From Lentibacillus daqui (GTDB lineage Bacteria > Bacillota > Bacilli > Bacillales > Amphibacillaceae), in the NCBI RefSeq assembly GCF_027186265.1, contig NZ_CP114176.1, forward strand, positions 806,001 through 870,000: a DNA stretch of 64,000 nt, given 5' to 3'. Positions 25,792 to 35,023 of this stretch are shown here, one piece after another. A program made the position numbers and the translations under genes. The notes below the pieces were generated by a model. The model was not told the DNA's origin and searched no databases. It saw only the letters and a program-made list of their open reading frames with translations. Each line of letters opens with the position of its first letter. Within the stretch, counting starts at the first letter, position 1.

Positions 25792-26180
25792 ATTAGTGTG
25801 TATTCCCCATTTGTTAATCTACGGAATAGGGGATAAGAGAGTTATGTGTTGATTACAGGGTATACGATATCTCTCTCAAAGCGTGAAGAAATGCGATGTA
25901 AAAATCTGACTAGGACGTTTTTGAGTTATGTAGGGTTCATTATATGGGGGATTAGGGTAGCCCGTTTAGCGGAGTAGATGTTTTTTTATAAGGTACTATT
26001 AAATTTGGAAATATGAAAAAGTTACCAAACAGTTCAATTAGAGTATTAATATTTTTTATTTTCGTTAAATTAGCATTGACATTAATCTGAATTTTGTTTA
26101 TTATTATACTGTATCCAGGATGCGACATCCGGATAGATAAAAATATAGGTGATACCACTTCTTTTGAAAGGAGGGTGAAA
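25792..26180 (+). promoter_or_regulatory. GntR no. 1 promoter and operator region
   Basis: TTGACA (26076-26081), a 17-nt spacer and TATTAT (26099-26104) form a good promoter. Just downstream lies a near-perfect dyad at 26112-26135 (TATCC-A-GGATG, CGA, CATCC-GGATA). Its position at about +1 fits autorepression by the GntR protein encoded next. The rest of the gap has no gene. Confidence 0.6.
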
Positions 26181-26831
26181 ATGGAAGGATTGACAGTTTC
26201 CCAGCCTTTATATCAACAAGTATATGAAGGCATTAAACGATCAATTTTAAAAGGAGATTTTCAACCGGGTGAAAAAGTAGTCGCTGCAAAATTGGCTGAA
26301 AAATACAAAATTAGTCGTACTCCATTGCGTGAAGCACTTAGGCAATTAGAAATTGAAGGGTTGCTTGTGCAAGGACGTTTAGGATTACATGTGGTTAAAC
26401 TAGATTCTGAAGACTTTCAAGAATTATACGAGTGCCGTTTAATACTTGAAACAGAAATTATAAAGATGGCTGTAGATAAAATTACAGACAAACAGCTTGG
26501 CGAAATGAACGATTTACTTAACAAAGCTGATCAAGTATTAGAGAAACGAGGGTACTTGCAACTTTTGGAGTTGAACACGATTTTTCACGAAAAAATATTT
26601 GAAGCTAGTCCAAATAAACGTATAGTTAATTTAGTACAGCAAGTTCGAACTTTTTTGCTCATTTACCGTGCGAATATACTAAGGGACTATCAACGCAATT
26701 ATGATATTAATTGGGAACATAGGAAAATATATGAGGCATTGGTTGAAAGGAATCGAAGTAAAGCAGTCAAAACGATTGAAATGCATATAAAAAATGATCT
26801 AATAAGGGGACTTGGGATTATTATAGAATAA
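26181..26831 (+). CDS. GntR-family transcriptional regulator, FCD type, no. 1
   Basis: 216 aa; ATG 26181 with AAAGGAGGGTG upstream. Residues 1-70 are the winged HTH (LYQQVYEGIKRSILKGDFQP, AAKLAEKYKISRTPLREALR, QLEIEGLLVQ). Residues ~80-210 are an all-helical FCD ligand domain with the usual ECRLILETEIIKMAV, ELNTIFHEKIFEASPNKRI and EHRKIYEALVERNRSKAVK. FCD regulators respond to carboxylates or their CoA esters. It lies just before the CoA-transferase gene on the same strand and probably controls it and its own promoter. Confidence 0.92.
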   Translation: MEGLTVSQPLYQQVYEGIKRSILKGDFQPGEKVVAAKLAEKYKISRTPLREALRQLEIEGLLVQGRLGLHVVKLDSEDFQELYECRLILETEIIKMAVDKITDKQLGEMNDLLNKADQVLEKRGYLQLLELNTIFHEKIFEASPNKRIVNLVQQVRTFLLIYRANILRDYQRNYDINWEHRKIYEALVERNRSKAVKTIEMHIKNDLIRGLGIIIE

Positions 26832-26979
26832 GAAAATAAGGTAGGATATCTCCAAACTACTAATAAAGAGACATCCAACCTAAATATGTGTAGGTCTTAA
26901 TGATATCAAAGTTTCAAGGCATCGGCAAATTTTGAATGTGTTTAGAGTAAAAGTTTATAAAAATTTTGAGGTGATAATA

Positions 26980-28194
26980 GTGGAACCGATAAAAGGTTTA
27001 AAAGTATTGGATTTATCCCAAATTATGGCTGGGCCGTACTGTACGATGGTCCTTTCCGATCTTGGAGCTGAAGTTACAAAGATAGAAAAAATAAATGGCG
27101 GTGATGATTCACGTCAGATGGGTCCCTATGTAGAAGGAGAATCCACTTGTTTTTTTCAAATTAATAGAAATAAGAAGAGCCTGGCGTTGAATTTAAAAAG
27201 CCAGGAAGGAAAAGAAGTCTTTTATAAACTTGCCAAAAAGGCAGATGTCATTGTTGAAAATTTTCGGCCCGGTGTCACCAAATCACTAATGATTGATTAT
27301 CAGACAATAAAGGAATTAAACTCCGGGATTATCTACTGTTCTATCTCGGGTTACGGTCAGACCGGACCTTATTCTCATAAAGGTGGTTTTGATTTAGTAG
27401 CCCAAGGAATGACAGGACTAATGGATATGACTGGAGTGAAAGGAGGAAGACCAATGAAGGCAGGAATTGCCGTGTATGACATAGGGGCAGGGATAACGGC
27501 GAGTTATGCTATCTTAGCAGCTTATGTTCACAAAATGAAAACGGGAAAAGGCCAACTTGTTGATGTTTCTTTGGCCGAAGTAGGTCTCCCATGGTTTGCA
27601 TGGGAAGCGGCATCCTATTTTTCAAAAGGAACTATACCTGAACCAACCGGTTGGCGCCATCGTGTTTCAGCACCGTATCAGGCTGTTCAGACAAAAGATG
27701 GGTATATGATATTAGGTTGTGCTAATCAAAGAACGTGGGAGAAATTCGCTAGAGACGTTGCGGGAAAAGAGGAATGGATTGATGACCCCCGTTACAAAAC
27801 GAATCTTCTCCGACATGAACATGTAGAAGAACTTGAGAGGGACATTGAAACCGTACTTATGACAGAGGAGAAAGCTTATTGGCTGGAAGCATGTGACAAG
27901 GCGGGGGTTCCGGCTGGTCCAATCAATAACTTTGCAGAAGCTGTAGAAGATCCACATTATCGGGCGCGAGACATGATTCAGGAAGTAGAGCACCCAATTA
28001 TGGGACGCATGAAAACGATTGGTATTCCGACTAAGTTTTCAGAAACACCAGGTACTATTAATACTGCATCTCCATTACATGGAGAACACACAGTAGAGAT
28101 TTTGAAGAAATTAGGATATGGTGACGACGAAATTATGGAGATGGAGGATAAAGGTTTAATTAAGCTACAAGACGGTACTTTATTAAGAAAGTAG
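26980..28194 (+). CDS. Family III CoA-transferase (CaiB/BaiF), no. 1
   Basis: 404 aa; GTG start at 26980, behind GAGGTGATAATA. Family III signature: GLKVLDLSQIMAGPYCTMVL, DLGAEVTKIEKINGGDDSRQ, FFQINRNKKSLALNLKSQEG, then ADVIVENFRPGVTKSL with the catalytic Asp expected near SGYGQTGPYSHKGGFDLVAQ. It transfers CoA between carboxylic acids. It is about as long as, and clearly similar to, the second copy at 40126. The GntR gene precedes it and a GntP permease follows after 470 bp. The acid that is activated is unknown. Confidence 0.92.
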   Translation: MEPIKGLKVLDLSQIMAGPYCTMVLSDLGAEVTKIEKINGGDDSRQMGPYVEGESTCFFQINRNKKSLALNLKSQEGKEVFYKLAKKADVIVENFRPGVTKSLMIDYQTIKELNSGIIYCSISGYGQTGPYSHKGGFDLVAQGMTGLMDMTGVKGGRPMKAGIAVYDIGAGITASYAILAAYVHKMKTGKGQLVDVSLAEVGLPWFAWEAASYFSKGTIPEPTGWRHRVSAPYQAVQTKDGYMILGCANQRTWEKFARDVAGKEEWIDDPRYKTNLLRHEHVEELERDIETVLMTEEKAYWLEACDKAGVPAGPINNFAEAVEDPHYRARDMIQEVEHPIMGRMKTIGIPTKFSETPGTINTASPLHGEHTVEILKKLGYGDDEIMEMEDKGLIKLQDGTLLRK

Positions 28195-28288
28195 AATTTA
28201 TGTAAACGTTTTATTTTAATCGAATCTATCAGTAAACTAAAAGATCACATCTGAAATACGTAGAGCTGTGAACGAGAACGGTCAATAA

Positions 28289-28449
28289 CTATTTGGTCGA
28301 AGCCTAACCATAGCAAAATTGGCCGTCCTATACTTTGTCACTCCTTGGTGATTGCTGTATGGGAACGGCACCCTTCAATGGGAACTTACGACGTGATTGT
28401 CCATGGTATGCCAGATGTGCGAATAGATCCTAATGGTCCGAATTCTTAA
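28289..28449 (+). pseudogene. Unidentified C-terminal gene fragment
   Basis: An open frame without a start reads LFGRSLTIAKIGRPILCHSL, then VIAVWERHPSMGTYDVIVHG and MPDVRIDPNGPNS before a stop. Its composition looks like a real protein end, but I cannot name it. The rest of the 28195-28664 gap holds only the promoter of the next gene. Confidence 0.35.
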
Positions 28450-28584
28450 TTTTCCCCACTGTACATAAAAACAGTACTGTGGACAAAAACAATGTCTAGG
28501 TGATGAACTTTAGTGATTCTCAGAAAAAGGAATTCTATCTTTGTTTTAGAGAGAACAATTTATTTTAAAGTATTAATTTTTGTC

Positions 28585-28613
28585 TTGACAAGTGGGCACA
28601 TTTCACATATTAA
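28585..28613 (+). promoter_or_regulatory. SigA promoter of the GntP permease gene
   Basis: Perfect -35 TTGACA (28585-28590), 17-nt spacer, -10 TATTAA (28608-28613), ~52 bp before the start codon. Confidence 0.65.
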
Positions 28614-28664
28614 ACCAATTGTAGTAATTCAATTAGGAATTTATTGGTCGTTGGGGTGGATTAG

Positions 28665-29987
28665 ATGTCAACCATTTATGTTCTGTTAGTTCTGTTTATA
28701 GTTATTATTGCTATGATTTTCTTTATATCTGTAGTAAAGCTTCATCCTGTAATAAGTATTCTTTTAGCAGCTATTGCACTTGGTATTGGTTTAAAAATAC
28801 CATGGGGAGAGCTTGAAGGTGTTATCAATTCTGGTTTTGCTTCTACAATTGAAGACATTGCTATTGTAATTGTATTAGGATCTTTACTGGGAAAAATACT
28901 TGAGGAGACTGGTGCAGCATATAAACTAACGAATTCTACTGTGAATATGGTCGGGGAAAAACGAGTGATATGGGCTATAGGAATTAGTTCCCTAATTTTG
29001 GGAATCCCAATATTTGCGGATACGGTGGTAATACTTTTAATCCCAGTAGTTTCGATTCTCGCACAAAAAACCGGAAGGTCTATGATGTCTTATGGGGGCG
29101 CATTATATATAGGTGCTCTCGTAACCTCATCACTCGTTCCTCCGACCCCTGGCCCCATAGCAGCTGCTGCCTTATTAGGTACGCAACTTTCTGAGGCAAT
29201 TCTATGGGGAACTATAGTCGCGGTACCAAGTGTTCTTGTTGCTGTAGCTTATTGTAATATATTAAAAGAAAAGGTGTTACCAAAAAAAGAGTATTTAAGC
29301 GCAAATAATTACAGTGAAGAAAAGCTTCCGAAATTAACAAGTTCTTTAGCGCCAATATTTCTCCCTTTGATTCTTATAGTTGGGAATAATGTTATTAATA
29401 CTCTAAATCCAGAAACCACCTTTGCAAACTTTTTCTCATTTATTGGCTCCCCACTTGCCGCATTGTTATCAGGATGCATACTGTCCTTGATTTTAACAGG
29501 GAAGAAGTGGAAATCAAAAGAAGTATTAAATGATTGGGTGGAAAGTAGCCTTAGCACAGCAGCTATGCCGATTGTGGTGACAGGTATGGGGGGAGCATTG
29601 GCGGAATTCATTAAGGAATCTGGAGTTGCTGAGAATATTGGGGAAATCGTTGGGAATGCAAATTTTCCTGGTATATTGATACCTATTATTATTGCAGCAT
29701 TAATTCATGTTATTACCGGATCAAATACTTTAGGTGTAATGACTGCTGCTGCACTTGTTGAACCGATGTTAGGTGGATTTGGTATTTCATCTCTCGCTGC
29801 TTTTCTCGGTTGTGGAACAGGTGCACTTATGTTTAAACATACAAATTCCAGTGGTTTTTGGGTAACAGTGACGCTCTCGAATATGAACGTGAAACAGGGT
29901 ATAAAAAGTGTAAGTGTGGGTTCTACAATTGCCGGAGGGGTTGGTGCTGTGATTACAATAGTTCTTCATTATACAGGAGTTATTTGA
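28665..29987 (+). CDS. GntP-family permease (gluconate/glycerate:H+ symporter type)
   Basis: 440 aa; ATG 28665 behind GGGGTGGA. About 12 membrane helices. GntP family marks: VVKLHPVISILLAAIALGIG, GFASTIEDIAIVIVLGSLLG, GIPIFADTVVILLIPVVSIL, ALVTSSLVPPTPGPIAAAAL and HVITGSNTLGVMTAAALVEP. The family imports gluconate and related sugar acids with protons. The next gene is a decayed glycerate kinase, and GntP plus glycerate kinase is a frequent pair, so D-glycerate was probably the original substrate (inference). Confidence 0.9.
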   Translation: MSTIYVLLVLFIVIIAMIFFISVVKLHPVISILLAAIALGIGLKIPWGELEGVINSGFASTIEDIAIVIVLGSLLGKILEETGAAYKLTNSTVNMVGEKRVIWAIGISSLILGIPIFADTVVILLIPVVSILAQKTGRSMMSYGGALYIGALVTSSLVPPTPGPIAAAALLGTQLSEAILWGTIVAVPSVLVAVAYCNILKEKVLPKKEYLSANNYSEEKLPKLTSSLAPIFLPLILIVGNNVINTLNPETTFANFFSFIGSPLAALLSGCILSLILTGKKWKSKEVLNDWVESSLSTAAMPIVVTGMGGALAEFIKESGVAENIGEIVGNANFPGILIPIIIAALIHVITGSNTLGVMTAAALVEPMLGGFGISSLAAFLGCGTGALMFKHTNSSGFWVTVTLSNMNVKQGIKSVSVGSTIAGGVGAVITIVLHYTGVI

Positions 29988-30044
29988 TTGGGAGGAGGTA
30001 GTAATATTTTTTGCCTATTGTTTGGCGAAATAATATGATTTATC

Positions 30045-30760
30045 AAGTTAAGGCATCATATGGGAGACGGTAAAACTTGTGTAATAGGGATAGCATCTGC
30101 TTCAGGATTAAAATTCATCATGAAAAATATCACCCTTAAACACAACTACTTATGGTACAGTACACCTAATCATACAAGTCTTTGATGATGGGGTCTCCAA
30201 ATTCATAATTGGCCTGGGGGATCAACGACAAATTGGAGGGATCCTCAGGCCCTTGGAACCTAGATAATAAGGATAAACAGTTTAAGTATGGGGGAGCCAA
30301 ACTAAATAATGTTTGCAAGATTGATTAGAGTAGCTTTGATAATTTATTATAGTAATTTCTCAGTTGCTACTGATACCAGAACCCATTAGAAATAGAACCT
30401 TATACGTGTCGGACCGCGAGAAGATGCTAAAAAATGGATGACGAATTACTAGACAGAAATCTGGCCTCCGCGGATTTGGTCAAAGATGAAGAGCTGTTAT
30501 ATGTCGATCTTGTGATAAATGAGAAGAGCAGGTAGATGGGACATCAGGAAAGAATTCACTAGGTATTGCTAAAGCGGCTAAAAAAGATGGTTCCGACATT
30601 AATGGGCCTGTTGGAAATGAAATCAAAAAGCTTTTTTGGTTTTGCCAGTATAAAAAGTATAATTAATAAACCATGTCTTTAGATGAGGCTACTAAAAATA
30701 CTTCAAATTTATTGAAAATAAGTACTGAACAAGTCAGAACTTATTTTTATGATCAGTTAC
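30045..30760 (+). pseudogene. Glycerate kinase, heavily decayed
   Basis: Pieces of glycerate kinase follow each other in order but in changing frames with stops: IGIASASGLKFI, TTTYGT, QVFDDGVSKFIIGLGDQ (family: KFILGIGGSATNDGG), PQALG, LDNKDKQFKYGGAKLNN, SNFSVATDT, DELLDRNLASADLVKDE, TSGKNSLGIAKAAKKDG and, at the end, DEATKNTSNLLKISTEQVR. About 100 N-terminal codons are missing. Glycerate kinase would phosphorylate the glycerate brought in by the permease upstream. It is certainly non-functional, and the stretch 29988-30864 contains nothing else. Confidence 0.8.
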
Positions 30761-30864
30761 ATAAAACAGGATTAAGACAAATAACGATTGAAATGAAAGT
30801 AATCACTATTTGGTTAAATTAACAACGAGTAATCTATCAATATTACTTAAAGGAGAGATACAAA

Positions 30865-31671
30865 ATGGATGTTAATAAAGCTACTAATGTAGGGAATGTT
30901 GTTCTTAATCGTTTTGGTTCAGTTGCTCAATTAACTTTGTCACGACCTACAGCGCTTAATGCTTTGACTTGGGAAATGTACCAAAAGTTGGAAGAATATC
31001 TAGAGATTCTTGCCGAAGATTCTTCCATTCGTGTTTTAATAATTCGGGGTGACGGGGAGAAGGCATTAGCGGCAGGTACGGATATTAACCAATTTAAAAA
31101 CTTCACTGGTGAAGATGGGGTTGATTATGAACGGAAAATAGACCGCATCATTAATAAGTTGGAAAGATTCCCAAAACCAACAATAGCAGCAGTTCATGGA
31201 TATGCAGTTGGAGGTGGTATGATTATGGCAACAGCATGTGATTTACGCTATGCAACTTCAAAGGCACGTTTTGGTGCACCAATGGCCCGAACACTTGGGA
31301 ATTGTTTAAGCTTAGATAATTATCAAAGATTGGTTAGGGAATTAGGGGCTATGAAAACCAAGGAATTACTCTATACTGCTCGCATTATTTCTGCAAAGGA
31401 AGCATTTTCAAACAATTTTATAACAGATATTTTTGAAGAACAGATATTTTTTGATAAAGTATTTGAAATTGCTACTAAAATAAGTGGAAATGCCCCATCT
31501 ACCGTGGATGCAACAAAAGAAGCATTTAACAGATTAAACAAAAATAACAGTTTAACAAATTCTGCGCAAGAATTTAATGATATTATCTCGAAAGTGTATG
31601 GTAGTAAAAATTTTGCTGAAGGGGTTGCTGCACATATGGAGAAGCGTTCTCCAGTATGGCAAGAAAAGTAA
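30865..31671 (+). CDS. Enoyl-CoA hydratase/isomerase (crotonase) family protein, no. 1
   Basis: 268 aa; ATG 30865 with AAAGGAGAG upstream. Crotonase fold: SRPTALNALTWEMYQKLEEY, the oxyanion-hole segment GEKALAAGTDINQFKNFTGE and HGYAVGGGMIMATACDLRYA. Both Glu residues of classic enoyl-CoA hydratase are replaced: the GGG-x-E position reads GGGMIM, and the P-E position reads GAPMARTLGNCLS. It therefore belongs to the 'PxxRTLGNCLS' subgroup rather than true hydratases, and could be an isomerase, racemase or hydrolase of a CoA ester. It probably works with a family III CoA-transferase, as CaiD does with CaiB. Confidence 0.88.
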   Translation: MDVNKATNVGNVVLNRFGSVAQLTLSRPTALNALTWEMYQKLEEYLEILAEDSSIRVLIIRGDGEKALAAGTDINQFKNFTGEDGVDYERKIDRIINKLERFPKPTIAAVHGYAVGGGMIMATACDLRYATSKARFGAPMARTLGNCLSLDNYQRLVRELGAMKTKELLYTARIISAKEAFSNNFITDIFEEQIFFDKVFEIATKISGNAPSTVDATKEAFNRLNKNNSLTNSAQEFNDIISKVYGSKNFAEGVAAHMEKRSPVWQEK

Positions 31672-32009
31672 AAGGGGAAGAAATAGTTTTGTATTGTTAT
31701 AAAGATCAACTCAAATTTTAGCTAATAACCCCTTTGCAGAAAGGTCATTTAAGAATATTTGTTTTAAGATGGAATAACAATTAGCATATTATCAAAATAA
31801 ATAAAATCGCCAAAACAATGTTGCAAGAATATTTTATACTCATATAAAGATTGAGAAAAGGTCGACTATCGACTATTTTTATCTATAGATTAGAATGGAG
31901 GGATATTACTTTATAGTATTTTTGGTAAGCGCTGCCATATTGGTTTTAGTGGAATAACTATTAAGCAATTTTTAAGTAGATATTCATTTTATGGAAGGGA
32001 ATGGTAAAC
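31672..32009 (+). promoter_or_regulatory. Promoter region of M20 no. 2 with GGTCGAC operator
   Basis: TTGCAA (31821-31826) with a 16-nt spacer to TATAAA (31843-31848) is a possible promoter. The near-palindrome GGTCGACTATCGACT lies at 31860-31874, right after the -10. The same motif occurs at 38249-38263 and 39292-39306. A weak cre-like GGTAAGCGCTGCCA (31924-31937, two mismatches) lies further down. Confidence 0.6.
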
Positions 32010-33218
32010 GTGTTTGAAAAACTATTTTCCAGATTAGAGGAACTATATCCCGAGTTAGTAGATTTTAGAAGGGACCTTCATATGTATCCGGAATTGTCAC
32101 ATAAAGAAATTAATACTCCGAAAAAGATTGCAGATTTTTTAAGCAATTTAGGGCTAGAAGTTAGAACTGAAGTTGGAGGTCGAGGCGTAGTTGGAATATT
32201 AAAAGGTGGCAAGCCTGGAAAAACAATCGCTTTACGTGCAGACTTTGATGCACTTCCAATTCAGGATCAAAAAGAGGTGGAATATAAATCTCGTATACCA
32301 GGTGTAATGCACGCATGTGGCCATGACCTACATACTGCTGGGTTGCTCGGTGTTGCAAAGGTTTTAAGTGAGAATCGTGAAGAATTAGAAGGAAGTGTTG
32401 TTTTTGTTCATCAATTTGCCGAAGAAGTAATTCCTGGCGGAGCTAAGTTCATGGTTGAGGATGGTTGCCTAGATGGTGTTGATGTTGTCTATGGTGCCCA
32501 TGTTAGCTCAACTGACCCACTAGGCGTTGTTGGAGTCAGGGAAGGTAATGCAATGGCTAATGGAGATATGTTTGAAATAGAAATTACAGGAAAAGGAGGA
32601 CATGCTGCTTCACCACATTTAGCAGTGGATCCTTTGGTCGTGGGAAGTCAATTACATTTAAACTTACAGCAAATTGTAAGTCGTCAAGTAAACCCTGTTA
32701 AACCTGCAGTTGTTACCGTAACCTCCATAAACGGTGGGGAGGGTTTTAACGTAATACCTGATAAAGTAAAACTTACTGGAACAGTAAGAACCTTTGATGA
32801 AGACGTACGTGACTGGATAGAAAGTTCTATTGGACAAATCGCTAATACAACTTGCAGTGGAATGGGGGCTTCCGTCAAATATAACTATGTCCGGGGTTAT
32901 CCGGCAGTAAAAAACAATCCTAGGGAGACTGCTCGAGTTGAAAAAATTGCCAAAAGACTTTTTGGTGAAGAAAAAGTTCAGCAAATTCCGACACAAATGG
33001 GTATGGAGGACTTCGCTTATTATTTAAAGGAACTACCGGGTACATTTTTCTGGGTCGGGGGAGCTATGGAGAATAAGGAAGAGGTCTATCCACATCATCA
33101 TCCGCGTTTTAATGTACAAGAAAAAGCAATTTTATATATCGGGAAATTATTTATCGCCACTGTTTTTGATTATTTATCAAAGGAAAAGAAAGAAGATTTA
33201 TCAGAAGTAAATAGTTAG
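32010..33218 (+). CDS. M20 amidohydrolase (N-acyl-amino acid hydrolase type), no. 2
   Basis: 402 aa; GTG start at 32010 with GGAAGGGA 9 nt upstream; an ATG at 32001 would abut the ribosome site. Paralogue of the enzyme at 22961, sharing ALRADFDALPI, VMHACGHDLHTAGLLG (metal site) and DGCLDGVDVVYGAHVS, with the lid segment GKGGHAASPHLAVDPLVVG and the terminal YPHHHPRFNV. It is likely to hydrolyse N-acyl amino acids or similar amides. It is followed by a DUF5058 membrane pair that may import its substrate. The GGTCGAC operator in front suggests GntR control. Confidence 0.92.
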   Translation: MFEKLFSRLEELYPELVDFRRDLHMYPELSHKEINTPKKIADFLSNLGLEVRTEVGGRGVVGILKGGKPGKTIALRADFDALPIQDQKEVEYKSRIPGVMHACGHDLHTAGLLGVAKVLSENREELEGSVVFVHQFAEEVIPGGAKFMVEDGCLDGVDVVYGAHVSSTDPLGVVGVREGNAMANGDMFEIEITGKGGHAASPHLAVDPLVVGSQLHLNLQQIVSRQVNPVKPAVVTVTSINGGEGFNVIPDKVKLTGTVRTFDEDVRDWIESSIGQIANTTCSGMGASVKYNYVRGYPAVKNNPRETARVEKIAKRLFGEEKVQQIPTQMGMEDFAYYLKELPGTFFWVGGAMENKEEVYPHHHPRFNVQEKAILYIGKLFIATVFDYLSKEKKEDLSEVNS

Positions 33219-33239
33219 GTAGTGATAACCTACCTAACT
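33213..33239. terminator. Perfect 10-bp hairpin at the end of M20 no. 2
   Basis: AGTTAGGTAG / CTACCTAACT with a 7-nt loop; the stop codon lies inside the stem. No T tract follows, so it may be an mRNA-stabilising or attenuating hairpin rather than a full terminator. Confidence 0.55.
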
Positions 33240-33341
33240 ATATCTGACTAAATCTACTGGAAATGAATTTTTAACCAGTATTAGTTTTTACCTATAAACA
33301 CAAATAATAATTGAATTAGGAATAGAGGGGAGCGAAGTCGA

Positions 33342-34052
33342 TTGCCAAAAGAAGTGAAAGAAATAGCCGGTTCTGTTTCACTTTGGATAATAGCATTTGC
33401 TGTTATATCCATTGTTATTTTTCAATGTATTATTTTTATGCGGATAGCTAAAAAAACTGCACCAGAAGTAGGTATGACCTCCATAGAGGTAAAAAAGGCA
33501 ATTAAGACTGGGTTTATTAGTTCATTGGGTCCATCCTTTGGGATTGCGATTGTAATTATTTCACTAATTAAGTTGCTTGGCTCTCCAATAACCATGATGA
33601 GAATTGGTATCATTGGTTCTGCATCAACTGAAGCGGGAGCAGCTGAAGTGGGAGCCAAGGCATTTGGTGTTAGTTTAGGTAGTGATGCATTTATTGCAGA
33701 AGCTTTTACAACCGTGGTTTGGACAATGTGTGTAGGAGGTATGGGGTGGCTATTTTTTGCCTTCTTTTTCACAAAGTCCCTTGGAACCGTGCAGACAAAG
33801 TTAGCAAATAAAAACCCAAAAGCAATGGCCATAGTTTCTTCAGCAGCCATGATGGGTGCCTTCGGATATTTGGCAATTGAGAAAATGGTTATTAGTCTTA
33901 GTTACGCTGTTTCAGGTTTAGCGGGACTAATAATGATGTTCATCCTTTTGGGAATAGCTAAAAAAACTAATAAAGCATGGATAAAAGAATGGGCTTTGGG
34001 GATTGCAATGGTGGTTGGTATGGCCTGTGGGTACTGTGTTTCCTTTGTATGA
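33342..34052 (+). CDS. DUF5058 family membrane protein
   Basis: 236 aa; TTG start at 33342, 9 nt behind GAGGGGAG. Five or six membrane helices, with LWIIAFAVISIVIFQCIIFM at the start, GFISSLGPSFGIAIVIISLI, and the Ala/Gly-rich IGSASTEAGAAEVGAKAFGV. I recognise it as DUF5058, a membrane family of unknown function often found beside M20 hydrolases. It is paired with the next gene, another small integral membrane protein, and the two may form a heteromeric transporter for the M20 substrate (inference). Confidence 0.75.
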   Translation: MPKEVKEIAGSVSLWIIAFAVISIVIFQCIIFMRIAKKTAPEVGMTSIEVKKAIKTGFISSLGPSFGIAIVIISLIKLLGSPITMMRIGIIGSASTEAGAAEVGAKAFGVSLGSDAFIAEAFTTVVWTMCVGGMGWLFFAFFFTKSLGTVQTKLANKNPKAMAIVSSAAMMGAFGYLAIEKMVISLSYAVSGLAGLIMMFILLGIAKKTNKAWIKEWALGIAMVVGMACGYCVSFV

Positions 34053-34157
34053 ATATGAATTGAGATAATTCATATTCAGTTATATAAACCTATTCTATAA
34101 ATATTGGTTATCTGTAATTTTAGTCAAAATTTTGCCTTGACATGGGAGGAAAAAATA

Positions 34158-34868
34158 ATGAATGTCAGTCCAGAAAAGATTAGTACAAAGAGAGTAGGTA
34201 TAAAACATACAGATAGCATGAGTATATTTCATAATAAAGCACACTTTTGGGGACGTTTAACATTAATGGCAACTATTTTAGCCTCTTTATCGGCTCCGGT
34301 ATATTTATCCTTCGTTATGGGTTTTCATCCAGGGTGGGGGCCAATAATTGCTGGAGTTATTGGCTATGCAGGATTTATTGGAGTGATGTGGGTTATAGAG
34401 CCGATTACGTATTATCCGATTTTGGGAATAGCAGGAACGTATTTGGCTTTCTTATCTGGAAATATTTCTAATCTTTGCCTTCCATGTTCTGCTGCTGCCC
34501 AAGAAGCGATAGGAGCTGAAATGGGATCCCGAAAGGCCGAAATTGCTGGAGTATTCGGAATCGCAATTGCTTGTTTAGTAAATACATTAGTTATTGTTTT
34601 CGTAATTTTAGGCGGATCGTATATTATTGAAATGTTACCACCAGTAGTTGAAGAGGCGTTTGATTTTGTTTTACCAGCAATTTTTGGTGCCGTCCTTGGT
34701 CAATTTGCTTTTAAAACACCTTTATACGGGGTAATTGGTCTTTTGATAGGGTTAGCTGTACTATTATCTCCGGTTTTTGGGCTTATCAAAATTGCTGTTT
34801 CAGTGGCAATTACTATAACCCTTATCCTTTATATCGAAAAGATGAAAGAAAAACGGGAAAATGCATAG
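34158..34868 (+). CDS. Integral membrane protein, partner of the DUF5058 protein
   Basis: 236 aa; ATG 34158 behind GGGAGGAAAAAATA. Soluble N-terminus of ~45 residues, then six membrane segments (LTLMATILASLSAPVYLSFV, GPIIAGVIGYAGFIGVMWVI, and the Gly/Cys-containing LSGNISNLCLPCSAAAQEAI). I know no named function. It always seems to travel with DUF5058 in the clusters I recall, so a two-subunit permease is the simplest idea. The IS1380 element lies 155 bp downstream. Confidence 0.65.
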   Translation: MNVSPEKISTKRVGIKHTDSMSIFHNKAHFWGRLTLMATILASLSAPVYLSFVMGFHPGWGPIIAGVIGYAGFIGVMWVIEPITYYPILGIAGTYLAFLSGNISNLCLPCSAAAQEAIGAEMGSRKAEIAGVFGIAIACLVNTLVIVFVILGGSYIIEMLPPVVEEAFDFVLPAIFGAVLGQFAFKTPLYGVIGLLIGLAVLLSPVFGLIKIAVSVAITITLILYIEKMKEKRENA

Positions 34869-35023
34869 ATTAGGTAAAGATTTTTTAGTATTGGAATTTG
34901 GTTGAATTATAATGAATACTGAGTAGGTTTTTTTCTGTATCTCATAGAATATATGAAATACATGGACGTTAAGTGGATGAGAATTATCGGCCAAAATACA
35001 AACAGTTTGCAGATCTTTATAAA

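Noticed and set aside
28200..28213. cre box TGTAAACGTTTTAT after CoA-transferase no. 1
   Set aside because: Two mismatches at the essential CA end, and 370 bp upstream of the nearest promoter.
30400..30760. Separate small genes after the GntP permease
   Set aside because: The fragments line up in order with the C-terminal part of glycerate kinase, so they are one decayed gene.
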